Positions 56,276 to 63,893 of a stretch of 64,000 bases of DNA are shown here, piece after piece. Every line of letters starts with the position of its first letter. The first letter of the stretch is position 1. A model generated the notes under the pieces. The model was given only the letters and a program-made list of their open reading frames with translations. It did no database searches and was not told where the DNA came from. The position numbers and the translations under genes are program-made. Source of the DNA: Aeromicrobium stalagmiti (GTDB lineage Bacteria; Actinomycetota; Actinomycetes; Propionibacteriales; Nocardioidaceae); assembly GCF_013283745.1 (NCBI RefSeq), contig NZ_JABSTZ010000003.1:413963-477962 (forward strand), read 5' to 3'.

Positions 56276-56285
56276 CCCCCGAACC

Positions 56286-56320
56286 GACCCGTCCGCCCCT
56301 CCCCCGGGGGCGGACGGGTC
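56286..56320 (+). terminator. Hairpin between COG4705 copy 2 and PAP2
   Basis: A perfect 14-bp stem (56286-56299 with 56307-56320) and a 7-base loop, 11 bp after the stop codon, would end or attenuate transcription into the PAP2-DedA-UppP genes. Confidence 0.75.
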
Positions 56321-56343
56321 CTGACGTCCTGGAAGGAACACCC

Positions 56344-57042
56344 ATGATCCTCGTCCGCCCCCACCCCCAAGGTCTCGTCCTCTCGGTAGTCACTATCGGC
56401 GCAGCGGCAGGCGCGTTCACGATTCTCGCCGACTCCGTCTCCGAGGGCGACGGGCTCGCGGGTCGCGACCCCTCCATCACCGCCGACGTGGTCGATCACC
56501 GCACCAGCGTGCTGACCCACGTCGCTCACGTGCTGAGCTTCATCGGCAGCGAGGCCGTGCTCGCGGTGCTCGCCCTCGGACTGGTCATCATCCTGCTCGA
56601 GCGACGTGGTCCACGGCATGCGATCATCGCCGCCACGACCATGGCCGTGTCGGCCGGCCTCACCGTGGCCGTCAAGCTGGCGTTCGGGCGTGCCAGGCCT
56701 GGCGCGTCCGACCGTCTAGGGCCGTTCGACAGCACGTACTCGTTCCCGTCCGGCCACACCCTGAACTCCGCGGTGTTCCTCGGGCTGGTCTGCCTCCTGC
56801 TGGTCCCGTTGCTGCGCCGGCCTTCGCTAAGGCTCGTCGCCTATGGTGCCGCCGCCATGCTCGCGGTCGGGATCGGTGCGAGCCGCATCTACCTCGGCTA
56901 CCACTGGACCACCGATGTCGCGGCCTCGTGGACCATCGCCGCCGTCCTCCTGGCCGTCGTCAGCGTCACCGCACGCGCGGTGGCCGACCGATCACACCAG
57001 TCAGGCAACGTGCAGGTGGACCGGGCCACGGTGGACTCATGA
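56344..57042 (+). CDS. PAP2-family membrane phosphatase
   Basis: The protein has 232 residues and six helices. The three phosphatase motifs are intact: KLAFGRARP near residue 105, PSGHT near 135 and SRIYLGYHWTTD near 180. Such proteins often hydrolyse undecaprenyl pyrophosphate to undecaprenyl phosphate. GGAAGGA lies 6 bp before the ATG. It overlaps dedA by 4 bp (ATGA). Confidence 0.9.
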   Translation: MILVRPHPQGLVLSVVTIGAAAGAFTILADSVSEGDGLAGRDPSITADVVDHRTSVLTHVAHVLSFIGSEAVLAVLALGLVIILLERRGPRHAIIAATTMAVSAGLTVAVKLAFGRARPGASDRLGPFDSTYSFPSGHTLNSAVFLGLVCLLLVPLLRRPSLRLVAYGAAAMLAVGIGASRIYLGYHWTTDVAASWTIAAVLLAVVSVTARAVADRSHQSGNVQVDRATVDS

Positions 57043-57689
57043 TCGCGACCTTCACCCCACTGCTCTACTCGCTCGGCCCGGCGGCGCTGCTGCTCGTGAT
57101 GGCCATCGCCTTCGTCGAGAGTGGCCTGCTCGTCGGCTTCTTCCTGCCGGGCGACTCCCTGCTGTTCCTGGCCGGGGCCCTGGTCGCCTCGCACGTCATC
57201 GGGCTTCCCATCTGGGTACTCGCGGTCGGTGTCTTCGCCGCCGCGGTGGCCGGTGACCAGGTCGGCTACATGATCGGGCGACACTTCGGTCCCCGGCTGT
57301 TTTCCCGGCCCGACTCACGGGTCTTCTCCCAGGCCAACGCCGACCGCGCGCAGTTGTTCTTCGACCACCACGGCCCCAAGGCCGTCATCCTCGCCCGCTT
57401 CATCCCTGTGGTCCGCACGTTCGTGCCCGCCACCGCCGGCGTCGGCCGCATGGACCGACGACGCTTCACGATTTACAACCTCATCGGCGCCTCGCTCTGG
57501 TCGATCGGCATCGTCGCCGCCGGTTACTTCTTCGGTGGCATCCCGTTCGTTGCCCACCACATCGAGCTGATCACCATCGGGCTGGCGGCGTTCTCCGTCG
57601 TCCCGGCCGTCATCGCATACGTGCGCAATCGCTCTCGTCACGCGGGTGAGACCGATCTCTCCACCGAGCCCGAGAGCGCCGCTCGGTGA
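57039..57689 (+). CDS. DedA-family membrane protein (UptA-like)
   Basis: The protein has 216 residues. Signature segments are VESGLLVGFFLPGDSLLF near 30, GYMIGRHFGPRLFSRPDSR near 90 and ARFIPVVRTFVPATAGVGRM near 140. Members of this family (UptA) were reported to return undecaprenyl phosphate to the inner face of the membrane. It is flanked by two undecaprenyl pyrophosphatase-type genes, which fits that role. Its start and end overlap its neighbours by 4 bp. A decayed relative lies at 43.6 kb. Confidence 0.9.
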   Translation: MIATFTPLLYSLGPAALLLVMAIAFVESGLLVGFFLPGDSLLFLAGALVASHVIGLPIWVLAVGVFAAAVAGDQVGYMIGRHFGPRLFSRPDSRVFSQANADRAQLFFDHHGPKAVILARFIPVVRTFVPATAGVGRMDRRRFTIYNLIGASLWSIGIVAAGYFFGGIPFVAHHIELITIGLAAFSVVPAVIAYVRNRSRHAGETDLSTEPESAAR

Positions 57690-58566
57690 ACTACGTGGAC
57701 TCCATCATTCTCGGCGTTGTTGAGGGGTTCACCGAGTTCCTCCCGGTCTCCAGCACCGGTCATCTGATGATCGCCGAGAAGGTGCTCGGTCTTCCGATCG
57801 ACGACCGCAGCGTGGGCGCCTACACGGCGGTCATCGAGATGGGGGCGATCGCGGCGGTGCTCGTGTATTTCTGGAATGACATCGTCCGCCTTGCGAGAGC
57901 ATGGTTCGGCGGCGTCACGACACCTGACCGGTGCACGGACGCGGACTACCGCATGGGGTGGTTCGTCATCGTGGGATCGATACCTGTCGGCGTTGTCAGC
58001 GTCGCCGCCCAGTCGCTGATCACCGGGCCGCTCAAGAGCCTTTGGGCCGTGGGCGCCGCCCTTGTCGTGGAGCGCCGCGCTGCTGTTCGCCGAGAGGTCC
58101 GCCTCCCAGTCGCGTGGTGAGTCGGAGCTGACCTGGCGCGACGCCATCACGATGGGCCTCGTGCAGTGCGTGGCACTCGTGCCCGGCGTCTCCCGGGCAG
58201 GAGCGACGATCTCCGCGGGCCTGCTGTACGGTCTCGGCCGGGTCACCGCGTCCCGCATGGCGTTCTTTCTCGGGATCCCGTCACTGACGGCAGCCGGCCT
58301 CTACGGGCTCAAGGATGTCTCCGGCATCGGCGTCGGGCCTGCTGTCGTCGGCACGCTGGTGAGCTTCGTCGTCGCGTACGCCTCCGTGGCCTGGCTGCTC
58401 AAGTTCGTCGCCCCACCACAGCATCGGTGCGTTCGTGCCGTACCGCGTCGCAGTCGGCGGCGTGCTGCTCACACTTCTGGCAACCGGTGTCACGGCGCCC
58501 ACGTTGGGCAGAGTCGGCCGCGGGCCCGATTCGAGCAACAGTTACGGGGGTGCGGATCCCGAGTAG
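57686..58566 (+). pseudogene. uppP: Undecaprenyl-diphosphatase UppP/BacA, two frameshifts
   Basis: The frame starts MNYVDSIILGVVEGFTEFLPVSSTGH, the UppP signature, and runs intact to about residue 125. Near 58,060 it must shift by one base to continue as LSWSAALLFAERSAS through LVPGVSRAGATISAGLLYG, the second signature. Near 58,413 it must shift again to give HHSIGAFVPYRVAVGGVLL and a TAG at 58566. Both breaks are in C-runs (CCC and CCCC) and both are cured by removing one C. It may be a real pseudogene or two sequencing errors. Confidence 0.88.
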
Positions 58567-59385
58567 TCAGGCCGCGACCGATGGGTGGAACGTCCTCTGC
58601 GGGCGAAGGTACAGCGCGAGAACTGGGACGATGAACGCCAACCATGCCCCGACCTGCAGCCACGACGGGTTCGGCTGGAAGTTGATGGTGCCTTTCAGGA
58701 ACGTGCCGTACCAGCTGTCGGGTGGAATCGCCGCCGTGACGTCGAAAGCCAGCGATCTCACGCCGGGCAGGACCCCCGCCTCCTGCAGGTCGAACACGCC
58801 GTAGGCGAGCACGCCTGCGGCCACGACGATGAGCAGTGCTCCGGTCACGGTGAAGAACTGGCTCAGGTTGATCCTGAGTGCGCCTCGGTAGATCAGGTAG
58901 CCCAGCACGACGGAGACGACCAGGCCGAGGGTGGCACCGACGAACGGACCTGGCGTGTACGCGCCGGTGACGGTCGACCACATGATTGCCGCTGTCTCCA
59001 GGCCTTCTCGTCCAACCGTGAGGAAAGCGATGGTGACCAGAGCGACGGGCCCCAACGAGACCGCCTTCTCCATCTCGCCCTCCAGCTCGCGCCTTAGGGT
59101 CCGAGCGGTGCGGCGCATCCAGAAGATCATCCAGGTCACTAGTGCGGCAGCAAGAACGGACAGGATGCCCCCAGTGATCTCCTGGGCACGGAACGGAAGC
59201 TGGTCGAACACTGCCGTCACGGCGGCGAAGATCGCGACGACGAGAGCAAGAGCTGACCCCACACCGATCCAGATGTACTTCAGCTCGGAACGACGGTTGG
59301 TCTTGACCAGGTAGGCGATCAGGATGCTGACGACGAGACTGGCCTCGAGGCCCTCTCGCAGGCCGATGAGCAGGTTGGCGAACAT
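58567..59385 (-). CDS. FTR1-family iron permease (EfeU-like)
   Basis: The protein has 272 residues and seven helices. The iron-binding REGLE motif occurs twice, in LREGLEASL near residue 9 and GREGLETAA near 120, as in Ftr1/EfeU high-affinity iron permeases. Residues are those needed for transport. It has no EfeO or EfeB partner here. The stop abuts the UppP stop. The upstream region contains a CAGGT operator and an iron-box-like sequence. Confidence 0.92.
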   Translation of the reverse strand: MFANLLIGLREGLEASLVVSILIAYLVKTNRRSELKYIWIGVGSALALVVAIFAAVTAVFDQLPFRAQEITGGILSVLAAALVTWMIFWMRRTARTLRRELEGEMEKAVSLGPVALVTIAFLTVGREGLETAAIMWSTVTGAYTPGPFVGATLGLVVSVVLGYLIYRGALRINLSQFFTVTGALLIVVAAGVLAYGVFDLQEAGVLPGVRSLAFDVTAAIPPDSWYGTFLKGTINFQPNPSWLQVGAWLAFIVPVLALYLRPQRTFHPSVAA

Positions 59386-59400
59386 ACGACCGACCTTAGA

Positions 59401-59419
59401 TGAGGTGAGCCTTGCTTGG
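59401..59419. promoter_or_regulatory. Possible DtxR/IdeR-type iron box
   Basis: TGAGGTGAGCCTTGCTTGG matches the consensus TTAGGTTAGSCTAACCTAA at about 12 of 19 bases, the left half being best. It lies 16 bp before the FTR1 start, where a repressor would block transcription. Candidate only. Confidence 0.35.
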
Positions 59420-59428
59420 GGGCTCGCA

Positions 59429-59446
59429 ACCTGACTACAACCTGAC
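59429..59446 (-). promoter_or_regulatory. Tandem CAGGT operator upstream of the FTR1 gene
   Basis: On the minus strand it reads GTCAGGTTGTAGTCAGGT with units 11 bp apart. It lies 43 bp before the FTR1 ATG, further than the other sites, and 72 bp before the divergent FetB gene. Confidence 0.75.
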
Positions 59447-59518
59447 TACCGAGCATCCCTGGCACCCGGGACCTTGCGCCCTCACCGCAACGACACATCT
59501 TTGAGGGAGACTGCGGGC

Positions 59519-60271
59519 ATGAGCACCATCGACCCGGCACAGTCGACCCTCGCGGTCGTCGTGCTACTGGCGATCACGGTGATGACGGTGACCCTCGCGG
59601 GAGTGCACGTGCGGCTCGATGCCGTGGCCGCCGTCGCGCGTGCCGCGGTGCAGCTGCTCGTCGTGGCGGTCGTCATCGCCTGGGTCTTCAATCACCCCGA
59701 AGGCGTCGCGCTCTACCTCGGCGTCATGGTGGTCGCGGCGACCGCCACCTCTGCGCGTCGCATCCGCTGCGGTGTCGGGCTGGCCCCGCTCGTCGGTCTC
59801 GCGATCGTCGTCGGCGCCACGTGCGCCGTTGTCCCCGTGCTCGCGAGCGGCGCCCTCGAGTGGCGCTCCGAGACGATCGTGCCGTTCGCCGCCCAGATCA
59901 TCGGCGGCTCGATGACCGCCGCCTCCCTGACGGGCTCACGGCTGCGCGACGACGTCGCCCGCGACTGGGGCCGGGTCGAGGCTTGGCTGTCGATCGGCGC
60001 CACCCCGCGTCAGGCCGTCGCCGAGCAGGGACGGCTCGCGGCCGGCCGCGCCCTCATCCCCGCCATCGACCAGACCCGCAGCGCCGGGCTCGTGACCCTC
60101 CCGGGCGCCTTCGTCGGTCTCCTCCTGGGCGGGGCGTCCCCTGCAGAGGCCGCCGAGGTCCAGCTGCTCGTGCTCGCGGGCCTGCTCGCCGCCGAGACGA
60201 TCGCAGCCGTCCTCACGGCCCGCCTGCTCAGCGACTGGCTCGGGACCACACGACCGGAGTTGGTTGAGTGA
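59519..60271 (+). CDS. FetB/UPF0014-family membrane protein
   Basis: The protein has 250 residues and about seven helices. It matches the YbbM/FetB family: GVHVRLDAVAAVARAAVQLLVVAVVI near residue 25, IIGGSMTAASLTGSRLRDD near 130 and TLPGAFVGLLLGGASPAEAA near 200. FetB is the membrane half of an iron exporter in E. coli; its ATPase FetA is not encoded nearby. It is divergent from FTR1 and may share its regulation. It is the last cargo gene before the right end. Confidence 0.85.
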   Translation: MSTIDPAQSTLAVVVLLAITVMTVTLAGVHVRLDAVAAVARAAVQLLVVAVVIAWVFNHPEGVALYLGVMVVAATATSARRIRCGVGLAPLVGLAIVVGATCAVVPVLASGALEWRSETIVPFAAQIIGGSMTAASLTGSRLRDDVARDWGRVEAWLSIGATPRQAVAEQGRLAAGRALIPAIDQTRSAGLVTLPGAFVGLLLGGASPAEAAEVQLLVLAGLLAAETIAAVLTARLLSDWLGTTRPELVE

Positions 60272-60319
60272 TCCGGTGCTGTCTGGAAATTGCAGTGACT
60301 GACGCCGCCCAGTGCTCGG

Positions 60320-60342
60320 GATTCCGCAGAGATTCCGCAGGA
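60320..60342 (+). promoter_or_regulatory. Candidate integrase arm-type sites, right end
   Basis: Two copies of GATTCCGCAG at 60320 and 60331, 11 bp apart and in the same orientation as the left pair, 103 bp inside the right core repeat. Confidence 0.75.
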
Positions 60343-60407
60343 GAACCAAAAGAGACCGCAACCGACCAACCCCGTTACGTAGAGAATTCACTGCCTTTGC
60401 GGTGAAC

Positions 60408-62075
60408 TCAACGGCCTTCAATCACGACCAAAACCCTCCCGACTGTTCGAGCTCTACTACGACATCTAAACCCCAGGGCTGAAACATGCTCTGACCTGCA
60501 CAAACGCGAAGCCCTCGTTGGCGGTTCCCCCGGGATTCCCCCAACGGGGGCTTCTGCGTGTGCGCGACTGTCGTGCTGGGCTCCTTCTCGACGGTCCCGG
60601 CGTCGCCCCGCGGGCCACGCCGACGCGTCCAGCTCCTTGCCCTGATAGACGCGGACGTAGTCGATCCTGAAGCTGAACTGGTCGCGGGTGCGTGCCGGGT
60701 CGGGCCAGCCCCAGTACTTCGACCCGATCTGCAGGTTGAACCGGATGTGGAACGTGTCGGCGAACGTGGGGCCCCTGAAGTAGGGCTTGGTGCTCGGGTC
60801 GTCGAAGTCCACGAGGCCGACCGTTCTGCCGTCGTACAGGTACCGCAGGCAGCGCGGTGACCAGTTGACCGCGTAGGTGTGCCACCCCTGCCAGATCTTG
60901 TCGGTGCCGACGTCGGCGCGGCCGTGGGTCTGCTGCTTCTCGATGCCGGTCATCGACCCTTCGGCGGTGTCACCCCAGCTGTTCCACTCGTACGAGCTGG
61001 ACGGGTCGAAGCTCCGGATCGTCGGGCCGCCATAGGACTCCATCGCGTCGATCTCGCCGGCCTGGTGGTCAGCGCGCAGCCAGAAGGCCGGCCAGATGCC
61101 GCGGGACATGGTGGCCTCGGACGGGACCCACATGCGGGCCTCGAAGTGCCCGTACCTCTGGCTGAATCTCTCGTCGGAGGCTGCGTCGGCGGACTCGTAC
61201 GTCTTGTTCTTGATCGAGTCGACGTAGCCGGTCGAGTAGGAGCGGACGCGGTTCTCCTCGCCGTACAGGGCGTTCGGGTTGGAGCGCCAGCTCGCCCTCG
61301 GTTCACGCCTGCCCCTGATGTCGAGATAGCCGTCGTGCACCGAGACGTTCTTCTTGGCGATGAAGGCGGCGTCGTGGTTCAGGAACGTGTTGTCGCGGAC
61401 ACGCCACTCCCGCGGGTCGAGGCCTGCTCCGTTGAACTCGTCGGAGTATGTGAGGTCGCCCTGCGCCGGGTCCTTGAAGCTGACGTCCTCGCACCTGGCC
61501 CCGACCGTGGGGACGACCGGCGGAGTGACGGTGACGTTCACGTCGGTCACGCGGAGCAGCTGCCCCGTCCTGGCGTCCTCGAGCGCGGCAGAGACCTTGA
61601 TGCGTGTGCGGGCCCTCGTCGTACGGAGCTCGGCACCGACCCAGAACCAGCCTCGCGGGGCGGTGGTGCGCGAGCGGGCGGACGAGACGACCTTGCCGTG
61701 CTGCAGCGCGTAGGCACGGTAGGAGACGATCGTGCCCGGAGCCGACGTCCAGACCCGCGCTGCGGCGTGGACGTGCGTGCCGGCGACGGGTATCTGCGTC
61801 GGCGAGAGGCTGGAGGTCAGCCGCACCGTGCGCGGCTTGCGCGTCGTCCTGGTCTTGACCTGCCCTGCGTGTGCCTTCTTGCCGTCGATCGTCACCTTCA
61901 CACGGGCCTTTGTCGCGTGCGCGGACGCGGTCCAGAAGGCTGAGCTGCGGGTGAAATCGGGGTTCTTCACGTAGATCACCGCGTCGGCATGAACCGCGAC
62001 CACGGCGGCCGTGGCAGTAGTCATGAGAGCGCCGGCGACCAATGTCGCGACGGTGCGCACAGGTCTGATGTTCAC
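60408..62075 (-). CDS. Secreted GH16 family glycoside hydrolase
   Basis: A signal peptide (VNIRPVRTVATLVAGALM onward), an N-terminal beta-sandwich carbohydrate-binding-like domain to about residue 190, and a GH16 catalytic domain (TYSDEFNGAGLDPREW to RIDYVRVYQ) with the catalytic motif EIDAMES (ExDxxE). It would cleave beta-1,3- or mixed-link glucans, galactans or similar. GTG 62075 is preferred over ATG 62093 because GGAGG lies upstream. After DYVRVYQ about 75 unrelated residues follow, the last 20 encoded by the mobile element. Confidence 0.85.
   Translation of the reverse strand: MNIRPVRTVATLVAGALMTTATAAVVAVHADAVIYVKNPDFTRSSAFWTASAHATKARVKVTIDGKKAHAGQVKTRTTRKPRTVRLTSSLSPTQIPVAGTHVHAAARVWTSAPGTIVSYRAYALQHGKVVSSARSRTTAPRGWFWVGAELRTTRARTRIKVSAALEDARTGQLLRVTDVNVTVTPPVVPTVGARCEDVSFKDPAQGDLTYSDEFNGAGLDPREWRVRDNTFLNHDAAFIAKKNVSVHDGYLDIRGRREPRASWRSNPNALYGEENRVRSYSTGYVDSIKNKTYESADAASDERFSQRYGHFEARMWVPSEATMSRGIWPAFWLRADHQAGEIDAMESYGGPTIRSFDPSSSYEWNSWGDTAEGSMTGIEKQQTHGRADVGTDKIWQGWHTYAVNWSPRCLRYLYDGRTVGLVDFDDPSTKPYFRGPTFADTFHIRFNLQIGSKYWGWPDPARTRDQFSFRIDYVRVYQGKELDASAWPAGRRRDRREGAQHDSRAHAEAPVGGIPGEPPTRASRLCRSEHVSALGFRCRSRARTVGRVLVVIEGR
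60445..60467 (+). repeat. Right attachment repeat (attR core)
   Basis: An identical 23-bp copy of the end of glnA, followed by AAACCCC instead of the stop seen at the left. It marks the chromosomal junction. Confidence 0.9.
60508..60554 (+). terminator. Displaced original glnA terminator
   Basis: A 14-bp stem with one G-T wobble (60508-60521 with 60541-60554), 41 bp after the attR core. Before integration this hairpin would have followed glnA directly. Confidence 0.7.
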
Positions 62076-62295
62076 GGTGTGCCTGCCTCCCATGGAGCCG
62101 CAGCAGAGACGTGAGGCATTCTCTGCCAGCCTTCACGGCGAGTGTGCGCGCAGCACGTCCACCGCAGACAGGGTCCAGCGACCCGAAAGCGACCCGCCAC
62201 GCTCTGGACGACACGGCGAGGGTGTGGTGGGGTGGCTGAGTCGGTGTCAGCGCCGCTCATCCGCGGCCGCCGACAGTTCCTAGGGGGGACAACAC

Positions 62296-63795
62296 GTGAA
62301 CACAGGTATGTCCAGAGCCCGACGCGGGCTCACCATCGGGGTCGCCACACTGACCCTCGGCGTCATCGCGAGCACGCTCACCAGCGCCAACGCGGCGAAA
62401 GAACCCACGTCCACGCCCGTGCCGATCTCGACGCCCGAGGGCCAGGTCAGCAGCTACGTGGTCAACGCGAAGAAGCCCACCGCGAAGGGCACCGCCGATG
62501 CACGCGCGGTCGTCAAGCGGGCGGGCGGCACGGTCGTGCAGCAGTGGCCGCAGATCGGTGTGATCGTGGTCCACTCGACCCACGCAGACTTCCGCTCAGA
62601 CGTCTACCGCCTCGGCCGCAAGACTGTGGCCTCGGTGGGCGCCACCCGGACCGTCGCGGTCAGCGAGCGGACCGACGCGCCGACCGCGCGACGCAAGGCA
62701 CAGGGCGTCGTGAAGGAGGAGTTCGCCAACACCGCCGAGGAGTTCGTCCAGCCCGACCCGCGCGAGGGCGAGCAGTGGGACATGGCCCACATCAAGGCCG
62801 ATCACGCCCACGAGAAGACCGACGGCTCCCGCAAGGTGCTGGTCGGCGTCCTCGACAGTGGCATCGACCCCGACCACCCCGACCTGGCGGCCAACATCGA
62901 CGTCAAGAGGTCGGTCAACTGCACCGACGCCGGCACCGTCGACCGGTCGCCCACGGGATGGTTCCCGACCACCAGCGACCACGGCACGCACGTGGCGGGC
63001 ACGATCGGCGCCGACCGCAACGGCATCGGCATCACCGGGGTCGCCCCCAACGTGCGCATGGCCTCGGTCAAGGTCGTCAACGACGACGGCTTCATCTACC
63101 CCGAGTACGCGATCTGCGGCTTCATGTGGGCCGGCCTGCACGGCATGGACGTCACCAACAACAGCTACTACATCGACCCGTTCGAGTACTGGTGCGGTGA
63201 CCAGCCGGACCAGGCAGCCGCGATGGAGGCCGTCAGGCGTGCGGTGTCCTGGTCGACCAAGAAGGGCACCTTCCACGTGGCCGCAGCGGGCAACTCGGGC
63301 ACCGACCTGAGCAACAACACGACCAACGACACCAGCCCGAACGACAGCACACCGATCGAGCGCACCATCAACTCCGGGTGCAAGGACATCCCGACCGAGC
63401 TCGACGGTGTCGCGACTGTGTCGTCGTACGCGCGCATCGGCACCAGCAACGAGACGCAGCTGTCGTACTTCTCGAACCGGGGGCTGAACGTCATCGACGT
63501 CGCCGCCCCGGGCTCGGCGATCCTGTCGACGATCGTGGCCGGCAACGGCTACGGCCTCAAGAGCGGCACGTCCATGGCCTCGCCGCACGTGGCCGGCGTC
63601 GCGGCGCTGATGAAGTCGGAGCACCCCGGCTGGGGCCCGGCCAAGCTGCTGGCACAGCTCAAGGCGCAGGCCGACGACCGGCCCTGCGCGGCGCAGCAGC
63701 CGATCGGTCCCGGTGGCGCACCGTGCACGGGGACGGCGCGCAACAACAGCTACGCCGGTGAGGGCATGGTCGACGCTCTTGACGCGGTGAAGTAG
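62296..63795 (+). CDS. Secreted subtilisin-family serine protease (S8)
   Basis: The protein has 499 residues. A signal peptide (GLTIGVATLTLGVIASTL, cleaved near NAA) is followed by a propeptide to about 165, then the catalytic domain with Asp in VLDSGIDPDHPD near 197, His in DHGTHVAGTIG near 233 and Ser in GTSMASPHVAG near 430. The oxyanion Asn lies in AAAGNSG. GTG 62296 has GGGGGGA upstream. It is divergent from the GH16 gene; both are secreted hydrolases. Confidence 0.93.
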   Translation: MNTGMSRARRGLTIGVATLTLGVIASTLTSANAAKEPTSTPVPISTPEGQVSSYVVNAKKPTAKGTADARAVVKRAGGTVVQQWPQIGVIVVHSTHADFRSDVYRLGRKTVASVGATRTVAVSERTDAPTARRKAQGVVKEEFANTAEEFVQPDPREGEQWDMAHIKADHAHEKTDGSRKVLVGVLDSGIDPDHPDLAANIDVKRSVNCTDAGTVDRSPTGWFPTTSDHGTHVAGTIGADRNGIGITGVAPNVRMASVKVVNDDGFIYPEYAICGFMWAGLHGMDVTNNSYYIDPFEYWCGDQPDQAAAMEAVRRAVSWSTKKGTFHVAAAGNSGTDLSNNTTNDTSPNDSTPIERTINSGCKDIPTELDGVATVSSYARIGTSNETQLSYFSNRGLNVIDVAAPGSAILSTIVAGNGYGLKSGTSMASPHVAGVAALMKSEHPGWGPAKLLAQLKAQADDRPCAAQQPIGPGGAPCTGTARNNSYAGEGMVDALDAVK

Positions 63796-63832
63796 CCAGA
63801 CACCACACCGCCACACAGCACGACGAGAACGG

Positions 63833-63853
63833 CCCCGGGTCATCGACCCGGGG
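63833..63853 (+). terminator. Terminator after the protease gene
   Basis: A 9-bp stem, CCCCGGGTC with GACCCGGGG, around a 3-base loop, 38 bp after the stop codon. Confidence 0.75.
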
Positions 63854-63893
63854 TCGTGCTCGTGGGCTGCGCGGCGACCTAGGGCACGTCTCC

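Larger units (their letters stand above)
33883..60467. mobile_element. 26.6-kb integrated mobilizable element in the glnA 3' end
   Basis: The element is bounded by a 23-bp direct repeat (33883-33905 and 60445-60467) that copies the end of glnA. Inside each end lies a matching doublet of GATTCCGCAG repeats. It carries a tyrosine integrase, an excisionase-like protein, a MobF relaxase, a toxin-antitoxin pair and about 18 kb of envelope and metal cargo. No type IV secretion or TraG/FtsK-like DNA-translocase gene is seen, so transfer would need a helper element. Cargo GC and codon style are near those of the host. Confidence 0.85.

Noticed and set aside
60445..60467. Remnant of a second glnA gene
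   Set aside because: Only the 23-bp core is shared, with no further glnA similarity upstream; it is an attachment-site duplication.
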